Assembly (NCBI GenBank): GCA_023256355.1
Contig: JAGDXJ010000012.1
Coordinates: 1-35,614 of the forward strand
Source of the DNA: Nitrososphaerales archaeon
GTDB lineage: Archaea; Thermoproteota; Nitrososphaeria; Conexivisphaerales; UBA164
Length of the DNA: 35,614 nucleotides
Direction of reading: 5' to 3'
Shown here: positions 16,265-24,237 of the stretch, piece by piece
How positions within the stretch are numbered: position 1 is the stretch's first letter
How the letters are laid out: every line of letters begins with the position of its first letter
Notes under the pieces: model-generated
Told to the model about the DNA's origin: nothing
The model's database searches: none
Seen by the model: only the letters and a program-made list of their open reading frames with translations
Made by a program: the position numbers and the translations under genes

Positions 16265-17263
16265 ATGGAAAAAGAAACCGTTTATGACGTTATCGTAGCT
16301 GGCGGTGGACCCGTTGGTATATGGGCCGCTTATTATTCAGCTTTCAGAGGCCTTAACACAATACTGCTGGAATCTTCAGAAAGCCTTGGAGGACAGGCAG
16401 TATACCTTTACCCAGAAAAGGTCATAACTGACATCCCAGGTATACCTGCAGTTACGGGCAGGGATCTGGTGGACAGGCTGATTCAACAGATGAATTCAGT
16501 AGATGTCAAATCAGTGCTTAACGCGAAGGTCCTTTCTATCACTAAAGAAAACGATATAAGAAGGGTTTTGACGTCCAGGGGCGATTACGCCGGCAGGTAC
16601 GTGATCCTTACGCCAGGCCTTGGAAACTTCGTGCCGAACAGGCTAGGCCTTCCTGATGTCGATGCTTATGAAGGTAAAGGCGTGTATTATTTCGTTAAAA
16701 GCAAAGAAGACTTCAGGGGAAAAGACGTCGTAATAGTTGGAGGAGGGGATTCAGCCGTTGACTGGGCGCTTGAGCTCTCCTCTGTAGCAAAAACTGTTTA
16801 CCTTGTTCACAGGAGAAACGAATTCCGGGCGGCACAGTCCAATCTGAAAAAACTTGAAGAGCTAGGCGTTAAGTTCGTTGTGCCTTACGTTGTAAAAAGC
16901 GTAGCCGGCAACGAATCTCTTGAGAGGGTTTTTCTCAGCAGGGTCGATGACGGCTCTACACTCGAAATAGAAGCCCAGTCTATGCTTATGATGCTCGGGT
17001 ACAAGCTTGACCTAGGATCTGCTAAGAGCTGGGGAGTTGATGTGAACCCGGACGGAATACTGATAGATTCTAACTGTATGACTTCAGACCCGAAAATCTA
17101 CGCCGCAGGCGACATAGCGGCCCCTCGTGAAGGAATAAAGCAAAAGCTTCTGGTAATCGGTTTTGCGCAGGCAACAACTGCAATCAACAACATCAGCAAG
17201 AACCTGCATCCTTACGAGCCAACCTTTGTACACAGCACAAACATAAAAAGCGGTAGCCGCTGA
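16265..17263 (+). CDS. Ferredoxin--NADP(+) reductase, thioredoxin-reductase-like type
   Basis: A 332-aa soluble flavoprotein. FAD site GGGPVG at 13-18, with ESSESLGGQ following (35-44); NAD(P) site GGGDSA at 159-164; HRRNEFRA near 187 with two arginines that suit NADP; and a second FAD motif AAGDIA near 280-285. The CxxC redox pair of true thioredoxin reductases is absent, which is the usual mark of the ferredoxin-NADP reductases of this fold. It balances reduced ferredoxin and NADPH in the cytoplasm; a link to radical-SAM enzymes through ferredoxin is possible but unproven. Leaderless ATG. Its stop lies 2 bases from the stop of the convergent gene. Confidence 0.85.
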   Translation: MEKETVYDVIVAGGGPVGIWAAYYSAFRGLNTILLESSESLGGQAVYLYPEKVITDIPGIPAVTGRDLVDRLIQQMNSVDVKSVLNAKVLSITKENDIRRVLTSRGDYAGRYVILTPGLGNFVPNRLGLPDVDAYEGKGVYYFVKSKEDFRGKDVVIVGGGDSAVDWALELSSVAKTVYLVHRRNEFRAAQSNLKKLEELGVKFVVPYVVKSVAGNESLERVFLSRVDDGSTLEIEAQSMLMMLGYKLDLGSAKSWGVDVNPDGILIDSNCMTSDPKIYAAGDIAAPREGIKQKLLVIGFAQATTAINNISKNLHPYEPTFVHSTNIKSGSR

Positions 17264-17265
17264 TC

Positions 17266-18093
17266 TTATCTGTTACGCTGTTCAGATTGCAAAGCGTTCT
17301 TAACTATCCAAGGCATGGCTTCGTTTATAAAACCGGGCCCGTGATGGGCCAGAAAATCATAAGGCCCAGGAGTTATCATGACTTCTGCCCTGAGCGCGTT
17401 CCAGCCTCGCAAACGCAAAATTTTTATGACATCTTCCCTGCTTGTTTTTGAGAACATTTTTGGTTCATAAATTATGAAATCCGGGTCTTCCTCAACAACT
17501 CTTTTAAAATCTGGAACCTCCCATTCAACAAAATCTTTTCCAAAAATGTTTTTCAAACCAAGCATTTCAACCCCATCAGTTATATAACTTAAAGCGCCAA
17601 AAGTTACAGGACCTCCAAGATCTATTTCCACGTAAACTTTACCATTTAAAGAATCTGAAAGTTCTGAAACCTTTTGAACGAGACCTTTAGAAATGATCCT
17701 GGCTTTTTCAAATTCGCCCGTAACGTCTCCGACCTTAACAACCATGTCAATTATTGAAGCTACTGAAACAGGAAGCTCAATCACGTATGTAGGGTACAGC
17801 TCAGATATTTTCAGAGCGAGGTCTCTCTGGTAGCCGGTTGTTGCAAAAACTATTTGCGGATCAACTTCTTTTAGTTTTTTAAGGCTAACCCTGTTGTATC
17901 CTGCAACTACTGTTTTATTTAGAGCTTCAGGCGGGTGTACGTCATAAGCTGTCACACCGGCTATTCTGTCACCCAGCCCGAGCAGATAAAGGGTTTCAGT
18001 GATAGCGGGACTGAGGCTTACTATTCTGTCTATTTTTTCAGGGACTTTTATTTCTCTGCTACTTACCTCACAGTATATCTTTCTAAAACCCAC
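17266..18093 (-). CDS. BtuF/FepB-type ligand-binding protein without signal peptide
   Basis: 275 aa of the class III periplasmic-binding fold: RIVSLSPAITETLYLLGLGD at residues 23-42 is the family hallmark, and IIYEPKMF and WNALRAE mark the second lobe. Relatives bind cobalamin, heme or ferric siderophores for an ABC importer. Unusually, no signal peptide or lipobox is visible, and no ABC permease or ATPase is nearby. The protein may work in the cytoplasm. GTG 18093 is a good leaderless start, with TTTTATAAAAG about 25 bases before it; no hydrophobic stretch lies upstream in frame. Confidence 0.75.
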   Translation of the reverse strand: MGFRKIYCEVSSREIKVPEKIDRIVSLSPAITETLYLLGLGDRIAGVTAYDVHPPEALNKTVVAGYNRVSLKKLKEVDPQIVFATTGYQRDLALKISELYPTYVIELPVSVASIIDMVVKVGDVTGEFEKARIISKGLVQKVSELSDSLNGKVYVEIDLGGPVTFGALSYITDGVEMLGLKNIFGKDFVEWEVPDFKRVVEEDPDFIIYEPKMFSKTSREDVIKILRLRGWNALRAEVMITPGPYDFLAHHGPGFINEAMPWIVKNALQSEQRNR

Positions 18094-18143
18094 CTGCTTT
18101 ACATCCCGGATCTTTTATAAAACCTTTAATGAATTATAACGTC

Positions 18144-18291
18144 GTGAACTACCCTGACCTTGCGTTCTTTTCAGAGTTAGCATCAGCCTGTAAAGATCAT
18201 GTTCTGAAGCCTTTAAAAAACATTTCTAAGGGGGCTATCTACAGCTTAAGAGGACTTTCGCCCCCCTTAACCCCCGCAAAGTTAAATAATC
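18144..18291 (-). mobile_element. Mini IS200/IS605-like element, copy B (shortest clean copy)
   Basis: 148 bases from right end (18144, GTGAACTACCCTGACC on the plus strand) to left end (18291). It matches copy A closely outside one internal deletion that removes part of the right-end hairpin and the preceding ~110 bases. Shared strings include TTCTTTTCAG, CCTGTAAAGATC and TTTAAAAAACATTTCTA. The left-end stem TAAGGGGG (18227-18234) with CCCCCTTA (18262-18269) is perfect, 8 bp. The left end abuts the stop codon of the UbiA-like gene. Confidence 0.6.
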
Positions 18292-18973
18292 ATTTTAGCA
18301 GAAAGAAAAGGAATATGGGCATGACGTAAGATATTGCGAGCATTATCTTTATTACCCTCTCTGGCCTTTCCACAAGATCCTTTAGGCTTATTGGTTCCTC
18401 TTTTCCATCTTTCAGCACTATCTTCTCAGGTTCGCTTGACATCCTTCTCCACTTTTTTATGAACCTGCTGGGGGTTATCTCAAGCATAACTATCAGAAAA
18501 CAGATTACAGCAAGCAAAAACGATACCAAAGTTAGATATCCGGTTGCAGCTATGTATCCTGCGAGCGCAGGAAGAGCGCCCACAGCTATCCCCACCGTTA
18601 TATCATTATGAAGATAAATGGTCGCCGGATGGTTGTATGTTATAAGGAAAAACACCTCAAGAATCCCTACAGCTAAAAGGTAAGGATTCCATTTAAGCAG
18701 CACCAAAGCGTAAAGCCCCAAGATAACGCTGATTATCAGTGCTGCATAACCGACTATCTTTATATCCGAGATTTCTTTGTTTGTAAAACGTCTCGAATAA
18801 GCTTCGTTTATAAAGTGCGATGCTATGCCGTGCCCAGAGAAATAAGCCAATATAAGGGAAATATCGACCATAACGTGGAACCTTCCGCCTATTATGATTC
18901 CATCCAAAACGTAAGATATGCTGAGAAGCGTAAAAGGAAAATAAAGAAGGTCCAAATATAAGTTATGTCCCAT
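18290..18973 (-). CDS. UbiA-like polytopic membrane protein lacking the catalytic Asp motifs
   Basis: 227 aa from ATG 18973, with seven to eight helices. The order and character of the helices resemble the UbiA prenyltransferase family (a polar first loop, GHGIASHFINEAYSRR, then YNHPATIYLHNDITVGIAVG and PALAGYIAATG). However, the N-D-x-x-D and D-x-x-x-D metal-binding motifs needed for prenyl transfer are not seen. It may be a relative with a different chemistry or a binding role in lipid or quinone metabolism. ATG 18973 is preferred to TTG 18991, because GTTTTTTAAACAAG (18998-19011) is then about 27 bases upstream. Confidence 0.6.
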   Translation of the reverse strand: MGHNLYLDLLYFPFTLLSISYVLDGIIIGGRFHVMVDISLILAYFSGHGIASHFINEAYSRRFTNKEISDIKIVGYAALIISVILGLYALVLLKWNPYLLAVGILEVFFLITYNHPATIYLHNDITVGIAVGALPALAGYIAATGYLTLVSFLLAVICFLIVMLEITPSRFIKKWRRMSSEPEKIVLKDGKEEPISLKDLVERPERVIKIMLAISYVMPIFLFFLLK

Positions 18974-19344
18974 GAACCAAAACTCTTTCAATGCTTGTTT
19001 AAAAAACAGCCTTGATATTTTAAAATTATGTTTATATTTTTATCATTTGAAACGGGCTTTCGTTAGTTACTCTAACCTGGCACACACAATCCTTAATGGC
19101 GAAGCTTTCAGAACATGTAATTCAGATCAAGAGAGCTTACATGCGTTAAGATGCTAAATGTTCCTTTAGAATGGCCGATAAACAAATTCAGTACGATGCA
19201 AACAAGGAGATAAATTTACGGATTGCAGCTAAAAGATTGTACCTGTTAACAGATCGTGCTATACCACTTATAGCTTTAACCCATCATAAATTCTTCAAAA
19301 TTTTGAATTAGAGCATATATATTTGGGGTACAACCTGTTTAAAA
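18974..19344. other. Intergenic region with divergent promoters and one very short frame
   Basis: No clear gene. Promoters lie at both edges (TTTTTTAAACAAG on the minus strand; CATATATATTT at 19314-19324 for the gene at 19345). A 46-codon frame at 19171-19311 (begins MADKQIQYDANKEINLRIAA) has an amphipathic look but no family likeness and no promoter; I would not call it a gene without expression or conservation data. Confidence 0.45.
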
Positions 19345-20577
19345 ATGAAACAGTTCAAAGGTTTAAAAAGCGAAAACATGTACCTGGCTCTAGTTATAGG
19401 GCTGGGTTCTTTTTCAGATGGTTTTGCCCTGCTCCTGCAGAGCGGAGCTTTGCTCTCTCTGGTACCGTATTTTAGGCTAAGTTCCCTGTTCACAGGTCTG
19501 GTGGTTTCAGCTCCTTTTATAGGCTCTGTGATTGGAGCCATAATTTTTGGTTGGCTTGCTGATAAAATAGGCAGAAGGGCCATAGTGCTTAACGTGCTTT
19601 TATTTTTTGTTCTATCATCAATCCTGAGCGCCGTTTCGCTTAACATACAGATGCTACTGCTGAGCAGGTTTTTAGTGGGAATCGGCATAGGAGGCGACAT
19701 ACCCGCGAGCGGATCGCTCATAGCTGAAAAATCGCAACCATCAGAACGCGGTGCGCTGCTATCAACTCAGACGCTTTTATGGGCTGTTGGAGCGGCCATG
19801 GCCACCGTCGTCGCTTTGCCGCTCCTGAACCTTGGCCTAGAAGCGTGGAGACCATTGCTCGGATTGGCCGCCATTCCACCTGTTTTAACTCTTTTGCTGA
19901 GAAGAAGAATAAAGGAAAGCTTCAGATGGGTAAAAAGCAGAACAAAGGATAACACGCTGAACAGGTTAACGCGCAGGGCCATTTACGTGACGGCAACACT
20001 TTCTATCGGATTGTTTATCTGGACCATGATTCTGGCAGTTTTCGCAAGCTATTTGCCTTCTTTGCTCATCAGGATATACGGCATGCCACGTTCTGAATCG
20101 CTTATTATAGGAACAGCTCAGTGGATCATGTACATTTTAGGCTGTGTGCTGGCTTTCAAGCTGGTTGACGTTATTGGCAGGAAGCGGCTCATAGTAATCG
20201 GAACAGCTGTTGCGATAGCAGCGACAGTTATCGTATACATGTCGGGGACCAGTGTCATTTCCGTTATTACTGCAGGCGTTCTTACAATCTGGGGAGCTGG
20301 TGGTGCCGCCTATACAGGGATATCGATTTACTCTTTTGAAATACCTCCAACGCTGTACAGAGGGTTGCTCAGCGGCGCAGTTTTTGGATCTGGAAGGCTC
20401 GGAGGATACGCAGGGACGCTTATTTTCCCCACTCTCATAGGGGTTATGGGCATTGTGAAAACGTTTGGACTGATGGGGCTTGTCATGCTCATAGTTGCAG
20501 TAGCATTCGGAACCTTTAACCAGAAAACCGAAAGGATTGATCTTGAAATGATAGAATCTTCAATGGTTAAAGACTAA
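19345..20577 (+). CDS. Major facilitator superfamily transporter, metabolite:H+ symporter-like
   Basis: A 410-aa protein with 12 helices. MFS signature GWLADKIGRR at residues 69-78, and a second copy in the C-terminal half near 272-280 (VDVIGRKRL). SRFLVGIGIGGDIPASGSLI in helix 4 is the pattern of the sugar-porter / aromatic-acid / SV2-like branch. It probably imports an organic substrate with protons, which suits an acidic habitat; the substrate is unknown. The ATG is leaderless, about 25 bases after CATATATATTT. Confidence 0.85.
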   Translation: MKQFKGLKSENMYLALVIGLGSFSDGFALLLQSGALLSLVPYFRLSSLFTGLVVSAPFIGSVIGAIIFGWLADKIGRRAIVLNVLLFFVLSSILSAVSLNIQMLLLSRFLVGIGIGGDIPASGSLIAEKSQPSERGALLSTQTLLWAVGAAMATVVALPLLNLGLEAWRPLLGLAAIPPVLTLLLRRRIKESFRWVKSRTKDNTLNRLTRRAIYVTATLSIGLFIWTMILAVFASYLPSLLIRIYGMPRSESLIIGTAQWIMYILGCVLAFKLVDVIGRKRLIVIGTAVAIAATVIVYMSGTSVISVITAGVLTIWGAGGAAYTGISIYSFEIPPTLYRGLLSGAVFGSGRLGGYAGTLIFPTLIGVMGIVKTFGLMGLVMLIVAVAFGTFNQKTERIDLEMIESSMVKD

Positions 20578-20637
20578 AACAGTTTTTATCATGAGCTCGA
20601 GCGTTTTGATGCAGTTCAGCTTCCTAACGTGTTGTGG

Positions 20638-20760
20638 GTGAACTACCCTGACCTTGCTATCAGGGCTTCCGGTTCATAGCCGTACTTTGACATGTGGATG
20701 CTGTTCATTAATCGCTAAATGGGACTTTTGCCCCCTTAACCCACGAAAAGTTAAAAAACA
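20638..20760 (-). mobile_element. Mini IS200/IS605-like element, copy C
   Basis: About 123 bases. The right end at 20638 (GTGAACTACCCTGACCTTGC on the plus strand) is identical to copy B for 16 bases. On the minus strand the tail reads MNREALIARSG-stop if one missing base is restored. The left end GTTAAAAAAC lies near 20750-20759 and the left-end G-run/C-run pair is partly kept (GGGAC...GCCCCCTTAACCCAC). It lies between the stop codons of two convergent genes, a neutral site for insertion. Confidence 0.55.
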
Positions 20761-20795
20761 ATTTTTATAAAAAGCGTTAAAGCTAATGCTCAGCG

Positions 20796-21203
20796 TCAGA
20801 GCGCTGAAATTCCAAGGACGTTATCCAGAGATATTATCCCGGGTCCTGTAACCAGCAGGGTTATGGCAAGCAAAAGATAAAGCATATCGATCTCATAGCT
20901 TGGTTTGTCAAGAGACACATAAGACGCTTTCATCTTCGTCTTTTTCATTATAATGTTCGCTATCATAAAAACAGCCACGAACAGTGAAGCCAGCCTTGTC
21001 AGAAAACCCGCTATAATGGCCACCCCTCCTGCAACTTCGACGAGCATTGCAAGGAAAGCTGTCCATGCTGGAATCCCCATGCTCTGCATCCACTGACCTG
21101 AGCTCCTGGCTCGATCCTTAAGCTTCGGGTATCCATGTATCACGAGAGTGATTCCAAGTATTAACCTGTATACGAACAACCACAGCGAATACGCGATGCT
21201 CAT
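20796..21203 (-). CDS. DoxX family membrane protein
   Basis: A 135-aa protein with four hydrophobic helices. The first helix region carries the DoxX pattern LGITLVIHGYPKLKD, then MGIPAWTAFLAMLVEVAGGVAIIAGFLTRLAS. DoxX-family members include a small subunit of the thiosulfate:quinone oxidoreductase of Acidianus and many proteins of unknown redox role. No DoxA or DoxD partner is nearby. The promoter carries a striking operator-like palindrome (separate entry), so the gene is probably tightly regulated. Confidence 0.85.
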   Translation of the reverse strand: MSIAYSLWLFVYRLILGITLVIHGYPKLKDRARSSGQWMQSMGIPAWTAFLAMLVEVAGGVAIIAGFLTRLASLFVAVFMIANIIMKKTKMKASYVSLDKPSYEIDMLYLLLAITLLVTGPGIISLDNVLGISAL

Positions 21204-21520
21204 GATGAGCTTTATACTAAGTATATTATTTAAACTTGATGGATTTTTTATACTTAGTCTGAATTTTTTGTTTAATCAAAAAGGTCTTTTTATCCTGCAA
21301 GAACGTTCAGCCTTTTGCTGATTTTTTATGTATGATTTTAAGCATGCTATAGAATTGCCTTGTAAAGTTTCGAGAAAAAATTTGAACCGTCTGGCATGAT
21401 TTTATAACAATCTGTCTACTGTTCTGGATTTTTTCGGCAAAAAGTTTTATGTATTATTAAAACCGTGATTGCCAAAAAGTATCCAAACGGTTATACGCTC
21501 TATAACGCTGTTATAGATAA
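21204..21520. promoter_or_regulatory. Divergent regulatory region with operator-like palindrome for doxX
   Basis: 317 bases without a gene. For the minus-strand doxX gene, TTTAAATAATATA (21223-21235) is the TATA-like box. A perfect 13-base palindrome, TATACTAAGTATA (21213-21225), sits on the predicted transcription start, and a second near-copy, TATACTTAGT (21249-21258), lies upstream of the box. Two sites flanking the box are the usual layout of an archaeal repressor operator. On the other side, GTTATACGC / CTCTATAACGC near 21490-21508 serve the gene starting at 21521. Confidence 0.6.
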
Positions 21521-21865
21521 ATGAAAATAGCTGTTACCTACGACAGGTACCACAGGTTAAAACCTCTTGATGAAGCGGAGCTGATAGGGCTTTACGACGA
21601 TTCGAGAGGGGTTGTAGAAGAAGTCCAGAACCCTGGGTACATGAAGAGCAAAGAGTTTGCCATGTTCTACATACTTAAGATGAAGCCGGACGCCATAGCA
21701 GTAAGAGATGGATTCCTGTGCCCAGGCTCATACGCGATGTCAAAGGGGAAACTGAAGTACATACTTACAGATAAAGAAAGCGTTGAACAGTTTATAGACA
21801 ACGTTGAAGAGGCAAATCCGATGGAAGACCTTGACGAACGGGTCTACTCTGAAGACGAGTTCTGA
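21521..21865 (+). CDS. NifX/DiNase FeMo-cofactor-like domain protein
   Basis: A 114-aa protein. MKIAVTYD at the start, LKPLDEAELIGLYD, then VEEVQNPG at residues ~32-39 and KPDAIAVRDGFLCPGS at ~55-70 follow the layout of the dinitrogenase iron-molybdenum cofactor family (RNase H-like fold). These small proteins carry Fe-S or Mo cofactors in diazotrophs but are common in archaea without nitrogenase, where their role is mostly unknown. One Cys (C67) is in the expected ligand loop. The C-terminus is very acidic. Leaderless ATG. It overlaps the next gene by up to 62 bases. Confidence 0.55.
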   Translation: MKIAVTYDRYHRLKPLDEAELIGLYDDSRGVVEEVQNPGYMKSKEFAMFYILKMKPDAIAVRDGFLCPGSYAMSKGKLKYILTDKESVEQFIDNVEEANPMEDLDERVYSEDEF

Positions 21866-22184
21866 CCGGGAAAAGCTGAGCGCCCTGGCTTTTGAGCTGT
21901 CCCGCCTTCTGCAGCTTGATTATGATGATATTTTTTATTATTTCAGGCTTCTAAACGGTGAAGAACTCCCTTTCTCTGAAAGTGCAGAAAAAGAGGGGCT
22001 CATAATAAGAGGAATGAATGAAAGGCCTGTACCGCTGCATCCGAGGATGGCTTTATCAAACATCTACAGAATTTCTGCTGCTAAAAACCCCAGTATAAAG
22101 AAGAAAAGAGCCAGAATAGATGCCATAATAGCTGTTTTGATTCCTGTTTATGAACAGAACTTTGTTAAACCAGATAAAAAGTAA
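21804..22184 (+). CDS. Small protein of unknown function
   Basis: Up to 126 aa. I do not recognise the family. The body from about residue 22 (REKLSALAFELSRLLQLDYD) is helical, followed by HPRMALSNIYRISA and a basic helix with KKKRARID, which could touch nucleic acid. The start is uncertain: the frame begins with TTG 21804 inside the upstream gene, another TTG lies at 21831, and no ATG precedes the conserved-looking part, so the first ~20 residues may not be translated. It converges on the next gene with a 20-base overlap. Confidence 0.5.
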   Translation: MKRQIRWKTLTNGSTLKTSSDREKLSALAFELSRLLQLDYDDIFYYFRLLNGEELPFSESAEKEGLIIRGMNERPVPLHPRMALSNIYRISAAKNPSIKKKRARIDAIIAVLIPVYEQNFVKPDKK

Positions 22185-23160
22185 TCGCGGAGTACTCTGC
22201 GTAAAGCATCAGTATCCCGGACAATACAAAAAACAGAGCTGCTGCTTTACCCTTTCTCAGCCTCCATACTGATAAAAATGAAACAAAAAGCGCAGGGTAA
22301 AGCAGCATGATCGAGATCCCTGAAGCTATATAATAGAACTTCCAGACAGCAGTTGAACCTATCAACATAGCCAGGAGCATACATGAAAAAATTATCATAT
22401 CTGACATTTTTTTCTGCAGTTTGAACCTGTACAGGTCCCTGATCGCTCTGTATTCAGCAAGTATCAGCGAGAAATAACCTATCGATGAAGCCTCCACTAT
22501 CAGATCAGGAGGAATGTAGAACCCTCCTGCAAGCAGGGCAGCTGAAGCAACTGCGAGGGCTACAAACATGAGCCTTGAGCTCTTTCTTTCCCCGTTCCAG
22601 TAAGGAACCAGGGTTATGCATATGAGAAGCAGGCTTGAGTTAAGCACGTTTACGAACAGATCCTGTACAGGCTGTTGGACAAACCCAATATGTATCTTCC
22701 ATCCAAAAGGGATGATCAGAAGAATCTGAAAAAACGCCAGCACGATAAAAGCAAAAGGAGACAGGTTGAGAAAAGTCAAGGCTGAAGCTGCAGCAAATAT
22801 AAAAAAGGAGACCAGAATTCCTTGGTAAAGCCCCATATGCAAAACGTAAAACGGAATAAAAAAGCTTGTATAGACAACATAAAGGGAATAGCTCAGCGTC
22901 CACATCAACAGCTGAATCCTGCCAGCAGTTCTGTTAAATAAGCTGGAAACTGTAAACAGTCCACCTGCATCCCAGCTTATGTTTATTGCGTAGTAAACCA
23001 TCATGAAAACTGGAATTATAGCCATGATGGTTAAAAGCGATATTAAAGGGCTTTCCCTCAACACCGCAAGGGGTAAAGGCGATACCGTAGAAAGCATGTA
23101 GGAAAAAGTTACTATATAACCTGAAACCTTTCCTTTAGGCCTGAACAAATTCTCCTTCAA
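22165..23160 (-). CDS. Polytopic membrane protein of unknown function
   Basis: A 331-aa protein with nine to ten helices. The start (YMLSTVSPLPLAVLRESPL) and the general helix lengths recall amino acid/polyamine permeases, but the family signatures are not clear. It overlaps the 85-aa gene by 26 bases and is the last gene of a three-gene unit (23838 to 22165). Starts are non-ATG: TTG 23160, or TTG 23148 just after a GGAG that could serve as ribosome-binding site. Confidence 0.65.
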   Translation of the reverse strand: MKENLFRPKGKVSGYIVTFSYMLSTVSPLPLAVLRESPLISLLTIMAIIPVFMMVYYAINISWDAGGLFTVSSLFNRTAGRIQLLMWTLSYSLYVVYTSFFIPFYVLHMGLYQGILVSFFIFAAASALTFLNLSPFAFIVLAFFQILLIIPFGWKIHIGFVQQPVQDLFVNVLNSSLLLICITLVPYWNGERKSSRLMFVALAVASAALLAGGFYIPPDLIVEASSIGYFSLILAEYRAIRDLYRFKLQKKMSDMIIFSCMLLAMLIGSTAVWKFYYIASGISIMLLYPALFVSFLSVWRLRKGKAAALFFVLSGILMLYAEYSAITFYLV

Positions 23161-23392
23161 CGATCAGCTTCTGTATTTCGTCCTCGATTTTATTCGCATC
23201 GTAACCCCTTTTGCTGAGCCATTTTCTTGCCTGTGGCGAAAGTCGCACAGAGACGTTCTGACCTCCTATGTTGCCAAAAAGTATGCATCTGAAACTGTAC
23301 TTCTTATTATCGACCATGACGTTGCCTTTTAGATATCCAGCCATGTCTTCCATCTCAACGCTTTTTATTACAACTTTTAACATGTTTTTCAT
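23135..23392 (-). CDS. Small protein of unknown function
   Basis: 85 aa, mixed strands then helix. The N-terminal half (VVIKSVEMEDMAGYLKG) looks beta-rich; the C-terminal half (SPQARKWLSKRGYDANKIEDEI) is helical and acidic. It shares ATGA overlap with the gene before it and runs 26 bases into the gene after it, so it belongs to the same mRNA. I do not recognise the family. Confidence 0.55.
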   Translation of the reverse strand: MKNMLKVVIKSVEMEDMAGYLKGNVMVDNKKYSFRCILFGNIGGQNVSVRLSPQARKWLSKRGYDANKIEDEIQKLIVEGEFVQA

Positions 23393-23838
23393 CTCACTAC
23401 AAGGCTCGAATTTTTGCTTTTTTCAATGAATAAGAACGCGTGCTCATGACCATTCTCACATTTTACATTCCCTTCATCATCTATAAAGAGTCTTTCGTCC
23501 CCGTAGACTTCACAGCGGTGCAGGTATTCTTTACCTGCGGGCAAAACGCTCCATTCTAACTTATTCTGACTTCTGCAGACAAGTATTCCCCATTTTTTTA
23601 AATCGTCCATAACTCCTGTTCCAACATTCTCCGGGAGCTTCGGTTCGCCTACGAGCCGGGCATCTGCATGGACTTTGTTACACTTTCTGCACCTCCATAT
23701 ATCGACAACTCCGTTTACCTCACCGTCCAGTATTACGTTGACCGCCCCTTCATAAAATATTTCATGTTCACAATTCAATATAAAATTCCAGAGAGCACAG
23801 CGTTTTTTTGCCTTTCTATATTTTTTTAAAAAATCCAA
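23389..23838 (-). CDS. Cysteine-containing protein of unknown function, possible zinc site
   Basis: Up to 149 aa. WRCRKCNK in the middle gives a CxxC pair; a further Cys/His set, HRCEVYG and CENGHEHAF, lies near the C-terminus. Together these could form one zinc-ribbon-like site. I cannot name the family. The start is a TTG (23838); the next in-frame TTG, 20 codons later, is an alternative if the A/T-rich stretch at 23815-23830 is the TATA box. First gene of the unit with the 85-aa and 331-aa genes. Confidence 0.55.
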   Translation of the reverse strand: MDFLKKYRKAKKRCALWNFILNCEHEIFYEGAVNVILDGEVNGVVDIWRCRKCNKVHADARLVGEPKLPENVGTGVMDDLKKWGILVCRSQNKLEWSVLPAGKEYLHRCEVYGDERLFIDDEGNVKCENGHEHAFLFIEKSKNSSLVVR

Positions 23839-23919
23839 AAGGCTTATGCCGATGAATTTATTTCAAAAGAATACTTTTAACAAAAGGTTTATTTTCATAT
23901 TTTTTTATAAATTTAAAAA

Positions 23920-24237
23920 GTGAGCTATAGAGAAAGAGCGTTAGATCGAGACATAATAGAAAAGTTTAACAGAATCTCTAGACCGTGGACTTTTCAAATT
24001 GTGTTGCTCCTGGACAAAGAAAGACCTCTAAGGTTTAACGAAATAAAAAAGAAACTGAACGGCATATGCTCAAGGTCTTTAAGTGAAAGGCTTGATGAAA
24101 TGGAGAGAGACGGTATAATTAAAAGAAAAGTAACAAACGACTCGCCTCCACGGGTAGAATACTTTTTGACGGATAAAGGGGAGGAACTGAAAGAAATAGC
24201 TACAAAGCTCCTTTTATGGCAGAATAAGTGGAAGTAA
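23920..24237 (+). CDS. HxlR family transcriptional regulator
   Basis: A 105-aa winged-helix protein. RPWTFQIVLLLDKERPLRFNEIKKKL is the HxlR opening (the classic pattern is W-x-IL-x-x-L...RF-x-EL), followed by the recognition helix SRSLSERLDEMERDGIIKR and the wing PPRVEYFLTDKGEEL. It lacks the N-terminal Cys that redox-sensing members use. HxlR proteins bind palindromic operators as dimers. The start is GTG at 23920. It lies divergent from the three-gene unit at 23838-22165, the most likely target. Confidence 0.8.
   Translation: MSYRERALDRDIIEKFNRISRPWTFQIVLLLDKERPLRFNEIKKKLNGICSRSLSERLDEMERDGIIKRKVTNDSPPRVEYFLTDKGEELKEIATKLLLWQNKWK

Noticed and set aside
16265-17263. Thioredoxin reductase
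   Set aside because: The fold fits, but the CxxC redox pair is absent; ferredoxin-NADP reductase of the same fold is the better call.
18129-18329. 66-aa reading frame on the plus strand
   Set aside because: It covers mini-element B almost exactly and overlaps the end of the UbiA-like gene; it is not preserved in the other copies.
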